5,904 nucleotides of DNA, taken from the NCBI GenBank assembly GCA_903892365.1, contig CAITIF010000603.1:1-5904 (forward strand), in the 5' to 3' direction. Position numbers and translations under genes: made by a program. Source of the DNA: an uncultured Pirellula sp. (GTDB lineage: Bacteria; Planctomycetota; Planctomycetia; Pirellulales; Pirellulaceae). Positions within the stretch are counted from its first letter, which is position 1; the number at the start of each line of letters is the position of its first letter. Shown piece after piece: positions 1 to 4,965 of this stretch. The notes beneath the pieces were generated by a model. That model ran no database searches and was not told the origin of the DNA. It saw only the letters and a program-made list of their open reading frames with translations.

Positions 1-273
1 AAGAACACCGCCCGGGAAATGGCGGTCGCTGCCGGGGTGAATTGCATCGGCGCCGGAAACTTCAGCGGCGGCAATGACTCTATCGAATCGCAGGTAGCTT
101 TCGATGGATTTGGCGGGGCCAACGCAAATCGCTTGATCCGCCAAGTCCAGGTATTGTGCACCTCGATCGGCTTCACTGAAAATTGCGACCGTTTCAATAC
201 CTAGTTCGCGACATGCTCGAATAACGCGCAAAGCGATTTCGCCACGGTTGGCGATCAGAACTCGACTGAACAT
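1..273 (-). CDS. accC: Biotin carboxylase subunit of acetyl-CoA carboxylase, N-terminal fragment (runs off left edge)
   Basis: AccC performs the ATP- and bicarbonate-dependent carboxylation of biotin carried by AccB, the first half-reaction of cytosolic acetyl-CoA carboxylase. Only the first 91 codons lie in the window; full-length AccC is about 450 residues. The start of the biotin-carboxylase N-terminal domain is plain: [20 protein letters not shown] at about residues 4-23, a SEADR motif near 33-37, [10 protein letters not shown] at 44-53, and [14 protein letters not shown] at 68-81. The ATG at 271-273 lies 5 bp after the accB stop, and a GAGG (minus strand, 283-286) sits 9 nt ahead of it inside the end of accB, supporting this start and translation as a pair with accB. 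Oddity: after HPG the family has a near-invariant YGFLSEN-type motif, but residues 82-91 here read [10 protein letters not shown], and no single frameshift restores the motif. An artefact at a contig edge is my first suspicion. The gene identity is secure. Confidence 0.93.
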   Translation of the reverse strand, partial: MFSRVLIANRGEIALRVIRACRELGIETVAIFSEADRGAQYLDLADQAICVGPAKSIESYLRFDRVIAAAEVSGADAIHPGSDRHFPGGVL

Positions 274-278
274 AACAA

Positions 279-785
279 CTAGCCTCGGGTGTCGATCTTG
301 AAGAGCGGCTTGCCAAAATCAACTGCTTCTTCATTTTTGACGAGCACTTGAACCACTTTGCCACGAATTTCTGCAGGGATTTCGTTGAAGACCTTCATCG
401 CTTCGATGATGCAAACGACGGTGTCGTTTTGAACGGCAGAACCGCTTTCAACAAAGTTCTTGGCCGCAGGATTGGGGCGTGAGTAAAACGTTCCGACCAT
501 CGGCGACTTGATAATGACAATGTGAGGGCCATCTACGTCCGAAGAAGCAGCGGCAGGAGCCGCAGCCGGGACTGGCAACGAGACCTGAGCTGGTTGCGAG
601 GGTGCAGCTTGCACCATGTTTCCAGCAAATACTGGCTGTCCATGTCCGGCTCCACACAAGCGGATACGTTGATTTTCATGACGCAGGTCGATTTCACCTA
701 ATTCATGCTCTTTCATCAACTCGATCAACTTGCGAATACGATCGATATCGAAAACGTCGTCCGCACGCTTGGTTGAGTCCGCCAT
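279..785 (-). CDS. accB: Biotin carboxyl carrier protein of acetyl-CoA carboxylase (168 aa)
   Basis: AccB carries biotin between biotin carboxylase and carboxyltransferase in acetyl-CoA carboxylase. The N-terminal region (residues 13-44, [20 protein letters not shown] and onward) matches the family's helical start. A flexible Ala/Pro-rich linker follows at about 60-85, then the C-terminal biotinyl domain at about 88-168. The domain begins with the [13 protein letters not shown] segment, which includes the thumb-forming region, and contains EAMKVFNEI with the biotin-accepting lysine at residue 131. The usual residue after the lysine is Met; here it is Val, a tolerated variant. I chose the ATG at 783-785, giving 168 aa, close to the E. 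coli length of 156. An in-frame ATG at 852-854 would add 23 residues with no family resemblance. A GAAAGG stretch (797-802) lies 11 nt upstream, a somewhat long spacing. accC follows after 5 bp. The gene efp, a common upstream neighbour of accB, is absent here. Confidence 0.95.
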   Translation of the reverse strand: MADSTKRADDVFDIDRIRKLIELMKEHELGEIDLRHENQRIRLCGAGHGQPVFAGNMVQAAPSQPAQVSLPVPAAAPAAASSDVDGPHIVIIKSPMVGTFYSRPNPAAKNFVESGSAVQNDTVVCIIEAMKVFNEIPAEIRGKVVQVLVKNEEAVDFGKPLFKIDTRG

Positions 786-845
786 CTCGCTAAGGGCCTT
801 TCGGATTGAATGCCTACATGGGAAATTACATTTTTTGAGACTGGT

Positions 846-874
846 TTTATACATTCCAGCGAATCTACCTGGAA
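846..874 (-). promoter_or_regulatory. Weak promoter candidate for accB-accC
   Basis: On the minus strand TATAAA (846-851) resembles a sigma-70 -10 box and is preceded directly by TG. At a 17-bp spacing lies TTCCAG (869-874), which matches only 3 of 6 positions of a -35 box. This would place transcription start about 55 nt ahead of the accB ATG. The rest of the 229-bp spacer (786-1014) shows no ORF, strong hairpin or T-tract. Transcription could instead come through from the gene at 1015-1590. Confidence 0.25.
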
Positions 875-1014
875 GCCCTGAAGGCCAGCCCTTTTATGAT
901 CCTTCCATTATTTGGCTCGTCGATTTGCGCCTTTTTGCCTCTGGATTGGCCGTTGGAGGGTAAGATTTTCCCAGTTTAACACTTGCGACAGCGGCTCCCC
1001 GACACATTCCTTCC

Positions 1015-1590
1015 TCATTCCCGACGTTCTTGGTGCGCTTTTGGTCCGTGGTCTCGATCGGCTTGGTGGCTGTCGTCTTGGGCTGGCATTTCGACCTTGT
1101 CGGCCTGCAAATTCAATTCGTCGCCCGCACCACTGGCTGTTGGCACAATGGCGGACTGGAAATCCGAGACTCTCAAATGCACCTTCTCATTCAGTCGCCG
1201 AAGATCCTCGGTAAGAAAAGGCCGAGGTAGAACAAGCTCACGGGATTCGATGGTGTAGTGGATTCGGCCGGAAGGCTTGTGAAATCGGATTTCTACCACT
1301 TTGCCGATGCATGGTTCGTTTTCCAAGAATCGCCCGAGTATCTCAACGGGATCGCCAATCGAAAATCCTTCGTCGTTAACACGATGCCACATTGACGGCC
1401 TGACTCGGATTGTTTGATTGCCATAATGAATTCGGTAGAAGCCATCCTCCCAACGGGAACGTCGCCACACTCGCGTGCTTGGAATCCACTGCGATGCAAG
1501 TTCAGCGTCCTCGGGGTGAATCCACTGAGAACCTTCCGTGGGCCAAACCAAATAGACGCCGCAGTCCGGCATGTCAGGCCAAAGAGTCAT
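1015..1590 (-). CDS. Tryptophan-rich hypothetical protein, probably planctomycete-restricted (191 aa)
   Basis: I do not recognise a named family with confidence. The start is very well supported: a full AGGAGGTG Shine-Dalgarno lies 5 nt upstream of the ATG at 1588-1590. The first 70 residues are aromatic-rich, with seven tryptophans by residue 68 (W4, 16, 23, 35, 42, 47, 68), and include WIHPEDAELASQWIPSTRVW (23-42) and YGNQTIRVRPSMW (56-68). Residues 76-120 (GFSIGDPVEILG, then IGKVVEIRFHKPSGRIHYTI) alternate hydrophobic and polar residues like a small beta-barrel; an SH3-like fold is my guess. The last 40 residues are charged and low-complexity, ending KAHQERRE, and are probably disordered. 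No signal peptide or membrane segment is seen, so the protein is likely cytoplasmic. It reads toward accB with a 229-bp gap and is divergent from the RNase H-like gene. Coding is supported by the Shine-Dalgarno, length and sensible composition; function is unknown. Confidence 0.8.
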   Translation of the reverse strand: MTLWPDMPDCGVYLVWPTEGSQWIHPEDAELASQWIPSTRVWRRSRWEDGFYRIHYGNQTIRVRPSMWHRVNDEGFSIGDPVEILGRFLENEPCIGKVVEIRFHKPSGRIHYTIESRELVLPRPFLTEDLRRLNEKVHLRVSDFQSAIVPTASGAGDELNLQADKVEMPAQDDSHQADRDHGPKAHQERRE

Positions 1591-1595
1591 TGAGC

Positions 1596-1604
1596 CACCT
1601 CCTA
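1596..1604 (-). promoter_or_regulatory. Perfect Shine-Dalgarno of the tryptophan-rich gene
   Basis: On the minus strand TAGGAGGTG ends 5 nt before the ATG at 1588-1590, a near-complete anti-16S complement. It fixes the start codon and is by far the strongest ribosome binding site in the window. Confidence 0.85.
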
Positions 1605-1620
1605 ACTTGAATCCTCAAGT
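1605..1620. repeat. 16-bp perfect palindrome (6-bp arms), candidate operator or 5'-UTR hairpin
   Basis: ACTTGA (1605-1610), a 4-bp spacer ATCC, then TCAAGT (1615-1620) form a perfect inverted repeat. It touches the Shine-Dalgarno on one side and overlaps the candidate -10 box on the other, so it would cover the expected transcription start of the minus-strand gene. This position suits a repressor operator, or a short hairpin beside the ribosome binding site. The arms are short enough for chance to be possible. Confidence 0.35.
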
Positions 1621-1623
1621 ATA
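1618..1623 (-). promoter_or_regulatory. Candidate -10 box for the tryptophan-rich gene
   Basis: TATACT on the minus strand matches 5 of 6 positions of the sigma-70 -10 consensus and would start transcription near 1611, about 20 nt ahead of the ATG. No good -35 hexamer lies at 16-18 bp; the closest sequence is poor (TGCTTG). For the divergent plus-strand gene I see only TTTAAT at 1715-1720, without a convincing -35 partner. Confidence 0.4.
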
Positions 1624-1773
1624 ACCGATTCGCATAGCACAAGCAGCAGGTTCAACTTAAACCGCAAGCTCCCCCTGGAATCATACACATTTTCGAGTGG
1701 TTCGCGCCGCATCTTTTAATCTACCGCGCAAGCTTACGCAGACGAAAGCGACACGACGAACCAAGCCACGACG

Positions 1774-2652
1774 ATGACCATTCCGAAGCCACACTTCTTA
1801 CTCTTTTGCGATGGGAATGCCTCCACCGCCAGCGAGAGTGCGAATGCAAATCGGGGCCGTTGGAAATTCGTTTTGGAGAACGTGGAAACAGGGGAAAGGT
1901 CGGAGGCAACAGACATTGAGCCATCGTTCGCCACAGACCGATGCGCATTGGTTTCAGTTCTTCGCGGGCTGGAATCTTTGGAACAACCCAGCCGGGTAAC
2001 GCTAGTCACCACCAGTCGCTACGTCACTCGCGGTTTGCAGTATGGACTGACCGAATGGCGGGACAATGATTTTTCATGGGAGCACTTCGGGGCCGTACAA
2101 CCCATACGCAATGCGGACATTTGGAGACGGATCGATCGAACGTTGGCATTCCACCAAGTCCAATGCCGCTGGATGTCGCAGGAAGAATTGCCACCAGAAG
2201 CTCCCGGCGAAGAACTCCAAAAACCAGTAGAAGAACCCATTCGAGAAAAAGTTGCGATCAGGCCCTCCAGCCCGCGAAGCGTCACGATCGCTTCCGTGGT
2301 CGACACCAAAACCGTTCCATCCAATTCCAGCAAGAAGCAACAACGCATTTATCCAGACACCCCTGTTTCGAGCACTCGCGGGACCATGCATGAGCCATCG
2401 CTCGGCAAGGAAACGCCAAACGGTTCGCTTCCCAGCATCGAGACGGGACTGCCCAATGCGAATAAGCCCAAGATCCGTTCCTTTCCCCTGAGCCGATTGG
2501 TTTTAGTCCTGTCGGCTCCGTGGCGAAGCTTCAGAACCGCGTTTCGCTACCTTTGGAATCGGATCTTGGACTTGGACGAGTGCTTGGAATCCTACATCAA
2601 ATGCATGCTGATGCTGGAGCCAACGCTTCAGCGACCAAAACACAAAAAATGA
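1774..2652 (+). CDS. RNase HI-fold protein with degenerate active site and long C-terminal extension (292 aa)
   Basis: Residues 7-133 align by eye along most of E. coli RNase HI: FLLFCDG (8-14) matches the first strand, ATDRCALVSVLRGLESL (53-69) the first long helix, RVTLVTTSRYVTRGL (74-88) the strand with the STDSQYV motif, and EWRDNDFSW through IRNADIWRRIDRTLAFHQVQCRW (94-133) the handle and the NVDLWQRLD helix. Of the catalytic acids only the first remains (D13, E. coli D10): A58 replaces E48, T80 replaces D70, and the GHAGH...D134 region is absent. RNA-DNA hybrid cleavage is therefore unlikely; a nucleic-acid-binding or scaffold role is inference. Residues 135-235 are Pro/Ser/Glu-rich and probably disordered. 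Residues 237-285 form a hydrophobic and basic segment (including SRLVLVLSAPWRSFRTAFRY) that could be an amphipathic helix. The ATG at 1774 is the only ordinary start after an in-frame stop at 1717; no Shine-Dalgarno is evident. glgB follows 66 bp downstream on the same strand. Confidence 0.82.
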   Translation: MTIPKPHFLLFCDGNASTASESANANRGRWKFVLENVETGERSEATDIEPSFATDRCALVSVLRGLESLEQPSRVTLVTTSRYVTRGLQYGLTEWRDNDFSWEHFGAVQPIRNADIWRRIDRTLAFHQVQCRWMSQEELPPEAPGEELQKPVEEPIREKVAIRPSSPRSVTIASVVDTKTVPSNSSKKQQRIYPDTPVSSTRGTMHEPSLGKETPNGSLPSIETGLPNANKPKIRSFPLSRLVLVLSAPWRSFRTAFRYLWNRILDLDECLESYIKCMLMLEPTLQRPKHKK

Positions 2653-2653
2653 A

Positions 2654-2676
2654 ATCGACCGGGCTTGCTCGGCGAT
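2654..2676 (+). terminator. Hairpin with CUUG loop right after the RNase H-like stop codon
   Basis: ATCG-A-CCGGG, loop CTTG, then CTCGG-CGAT folds into a nine-pair stem with one bulged A (2658) and one G-U pair. The loop is closed as G(CUUG)C, a known extra-stable tetraloop. It starts two bases after the TGA at 2650-2652 and ends 42 nt before the glgB start. No T-tract follows, so a classic intrinsic terminator is not shown. A processing or stability element between two cistrons, or an imperfect terminator, are the alternatives. Confidence 0.4.
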
Positions 2677-2708
2677 ACACGCCTTCATCCTCATTCGGTA
2701 TAACTTTC

Positions 2709-2712
2709 GGAG
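2709..2712 (+). promoter_or_regulatory. Ribosome binding site that selects the GTG start of glgB
   Basis: GGAG lies 6 nt upstream of the GTG at 2719-2721. This spacing, with the fit of the N-terminus to the branching-enzyme family, supports GTG as the start. TATAAC at 2699-2704 is too close to the start to be a useful -10 box. Confidence 0.6.
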
Positions 2713-2718
2713 TACTAC

Positions 2719-4929
2719 GTGCAAACTAAGATCAATCTAAATTCCTTATCCAGCATCATCGATGGCGTCACTGCCGATCCAGCGAGTGTTCTAGGACCTC
2801 ACCGTATCCATATCGATGGCAAAGACGCTTTTGCTGTACGAGGCTATTTCCCTGGATTTGACCAAGCTTGGCTGTTGGACGAACGCAATGCATCCGCACG
2901 CCCCATGCGACGCATTCATCCATCGGGCGTTTACGAAGGATTGATGCCTCAACAAGATTCCACCGCATCCCCTCAATATCGATTTCGACTTGCGAACTCG
3001 ACAGGAAAGACGATTGAAATGCAAGACCCATACGCTGTCCCATCCATGATCAGCGATTTCGACCGCCACCTCTTCAACGCTGGGCAACATTGGAAAATCT
3101 ACGAAAAATTAGGCTCGCACCTGCGGGACGTTGATGGACACACGGGTGTGAATTTCGCAGTCTGGGCTCCTAATGCGCAAAGTGTGCAAGTGATTGGCGA
3201 CTTCAATCACTGGGATGGCCGGTCACACTGCATGCAAAAGCAAATCCCTTCAGGTATCTGGGAATTGTTTGTTCCCCAAATCGGGGCGGGGCAAAAATAC
3301 AAATACCGTATTCGAATGCAAGATGGCCAAGTGGTGGACAAAACCGATCCGTACGGAGTGTACGCTGAACTACCACCACGCACCGCCTCGATCGTTACGT
3401 CGCTTGATGACTACAACTGGAAAGACGATCGCTGGATGGAACGTCGTCGTAATGAGAACCAGTTGGACAAGCCGATGTCGGTCTACGAAGTCCATTTAGG
3501 CTCGTGGAAGAAATGCGAACATGGCGTACACGGCTGGATGAATTACCGCGATCTGGCTCATCAACTGGTGCAATATTGCAAAGAGATGGGCTTTACCCAC
3601 CTGGAGCTTCTGCCTGTCTCGGAACACCCGTTCACCGGTTCATGGGGATACCAAACGGTGGGGTATTTTGCTGCGACCAGCCGATATGGTACGCCCGAAG
3701 ACTTCATGTACTTTGTCGATCATTGCCATCAAAATGGAATCGGCGTGATCATCGATTGGGTGCCAGCTCACTTCCCGAAAGATAGCCATGGCTTGCGTCA
3801 ATTCGACGGATCCGCTTTGTACGAACATTCGGACCCGCGGCAAGGCGAGCATCCGGACTGGGGAACGATGATCTTTAACTTCGGACGAAACGAAGTTCGA
3901 AACTTCCTGATTGCGAACGCATTGTTCTGGTTGGAGAAGTATCACATTGATGGACTACGAGTCGACGCGGTCGCTTCCATGTTGTATTTGGACTACTCTC
4001 GCAAACAGGGAGAATGGGTTCCCAATGTGCACGGTGGCCGTGAGAACTTAGAAGCCATTCACTTGCTTCGTGAATTCAACGTTCAAGCTCACGCACAGCA
4101 CCCCGGCGTGCTTACGATTGCGGAAGAATCCACCGCATGGCCCGGAGTCAGTCGCCCAACCGATTTTGGAGGCCTTGGGTTTTCGCTCAAGTGGAACATG
4201 GGCTGGATGAACGATACGCTTCGCTACATGCGACACGATCCTATCCATCGCCAGCATCATCACGGCGAACTGACGTTTAGCTTGATCTATGCGTTTACCG
4301 AAAACTTTACGTTGCCACTTTCGCACGATGAAGTGGTGCACGGTAAGGGGGCATTGATTGCTCAGATGGCTGGCGATCTATGGCAGAAGTTTGCCAACTT
4401 GCGATTGCTTTATAGCTACATGTGGACTCACCCAGGCAAAAATCTGCTGTTCATGGGTTGCGAATTGGCTCAATGGCATGAATGGAATTACGACAGCCAA
4501 CTCCAATGGGACTTGTTGGACTGGGACACTCATCGCGGCGTGAAGAAGCTGGTCGCAGACCTGAACCATCTTGTACAACGCGAGCCAGCTCTGTACGAGC
4601 AAGATTTCAACGGGGAAGGTTTTGAGTGGATCGATTGCATGAACGCTCAGGACAGCGTGCTTGGCTACATCCGCAAGGCCAAGGACCCGAACGATTTTGT
4701 GGTGGTTTGCAGCAACTTCACGCCCGTCGTGCGACAATATCGAATGGGAGTTCCAAAACCAGGCTTCTACAAAGAAATCTTCAATAGCGATTCGGTCCAC
4801 TACGCTGGCACGAACGTTGGAAATTTCCCGGGAGTCATTGCAGAAGAAGGTGTTGGCAGCCACGGACGTCCATCGTCCATCCTGATCACCTTGCCACCTT
4901 TGGCGACCCTGGTCTTCAAGCCAGACTAG
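2719..4929 (+). CDS. glgB: 1,4-alpha-glucan (glycogen) branching enzyme, GH13 (736 aa)
   Basis: GlgB cuts an alpha-1,4-glucan chain and rejoins it by an alpha-1,6 link, making the branches of cytoplasmic glycogen. The length fits (E. coli GlgB is 728 aa). The order is an N1 beta-domain (about 15-105, with ADPASVLGPH), a CBM48 domain (about 130-215, with NFAVWAPNAQSVQVIGDFNHWDG), the catalytic (beta/alpha)8 barrel (about 250-600) and a C-terminal beta-domain (about 625-736). Conserved regions are intact: DWVPAHF (346-352), DGLRVDAVASMLY (411-423), TIAEESTAWPGVSRP (466-480) and LSHDEVVHGKG (534-544). The nucleophile D416, acid/base E469 and stabiliser D537 have the same spacing as E. coli D405, E458 and D526. 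The long two-domain N-terminus marks the E. coli-like subtype. No other glg gene is present; the upstream neighbour on the same strand is the RNase H-like gene. The start is GTG. The stop TAG lies inside an 18-bp tandem repeat. Confidence 0.98.
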   Translation: MQTKINLNSLSSIIDGVTADPASVLGPHRIHIDGKDAFAVRGYFPGFDQAWLLDERNASARPMRRIHPSGVYEGLMPQQDSTASPQYRFRLANSTGKTIEMQDPYAVPSMISDFDRHLFNAGQHWKIYEKLGSHLRDVDGHTGVNFAVWAPNAQSVQVIGDFNHWDGRSHCMQKQIPSGIWELFVPQIGAGQKYKYRIRMQDGQVVDKTDPYGVYAELPPRTASIVTSLDDYNWKDDRWMERRRNENQLDKPMSVYEVHLGSWKKCEHGVHGWMNYRDLAHQLVQYCKEMGFTHLELLPVSEHPFTGSWGYQTVGYFAATSRYGTPEDFMYFVDHCHQNGIGVIIDWVPAHFPKDSHGLRQFDGSALYEHSDPRQGEHPDWGTMIFNFGRNEVRNFLIANALFWLEKYHIDGLRVDAVASMLYLDYSRKQGEWVPNVHGGRENLEAIHLLREFNVQAHAQHPGVLTIAEESTAWPGVSRPTDFGGLGFSLKWNMGWMNDTLRYMRHDPIHRQHHHGELTFSLIYAFTENFTLPLSHDEVVHGKGALIAQMAGDLWQKFANLRLLYSYMWTHPGKNLLFMGCELAQWHEWNYDSQLQWDLLDWDTHRGVKKLVADLNHLVQREPALYEQDFNGEGFEWIDCMNAQDSVLGYIRKAKDPNDFVVVCSNFTPVVRQYRMGVPKPGFYKEIFNSDSVHYAGTNVGNFPGVIAEEGVGSHGRPSSILITLPPLATLVFKPD

Positions 4930-4965
4930 ATCTTGAAGCCAGGCCAGATCTTGTTGCCAAACTAG
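4918..4965 (+). repeat. Tandem 18-bp duplication spanning the glgB stop codon, with a decayed third copy
   Basis: Unit 1 (4918-4935, AAGCCAGACTAGATCTTG) and unit 2 (4936-4953, AAGCCAGGCCAGATCTTG) differ at 2 of 18 positions. A partial third copy (4954-4965, TTGCCAAACTAG) matches unit 1 at 9 of 12. The period is six codons and in frame with glgB: the TAG stop at 4927-4929 in unit 1 is CAG in unit 2, and the next in-frame stop is the TAG at 4963-4965 in the third copy. The third copy also overlaps the stop codon of the convergent gene (4962-4964). Replication slippage is the likely origin. Confidence 0.75.
4928..4951. terminator. Weak inverted repeat between convergent genes, possible terminator
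   Basis: AGATCT (4928-4933) recurs at 4946-4951. Because the hexamer is its own reverse complement, the two copies can pair, extended by one G-C pair past a mismatch, with an 8-nt loop. No T-tract follows on either strand. The pairing is a by-product of the tandem repeat, so a terminator role rests only on its place between two convergent genes. Confidence 0.2.

Noticed and set aside
19..204. Plus-strand 61-codon open frame opposite accC
   Set aside because: It lies antisense to a clear AccC coding region; glycine/asparagine-rich translation with no family features.
852..854. Longer accB start adding 23 residues
   Set aside because: The added residues do not resemble AccB, no ribosome binding site precedes the codon, and the shorter form fits the family N-terminus.
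786..1014. A small gene or structured RNA in the spacer upstream of accB
   Set aside because: Open frames there are short and lack start signals, and no stem longer than about 5 bp was found by eye.
2019..2391. Two overlapping minus-strand frames opposite the RNase H-like gene
   Set aside because: They are shadows of the plus-strand gene, which has recognisable RNase H features; no start signals were seen.
2699..2704. TATAAC as a -10 box for glgB
   Set aside because: Transcription would start at the ribosome binding site itself, leaving almost no leader, and there is no -35 partner.
4378..4863. 161-codon minus-strand frame inside glgB
   Set aside because: It is the longest shadow in the window but is fully antisense to the conserved barrel and C-terminal domain of GlgB, and the translation resembles no protein I know.
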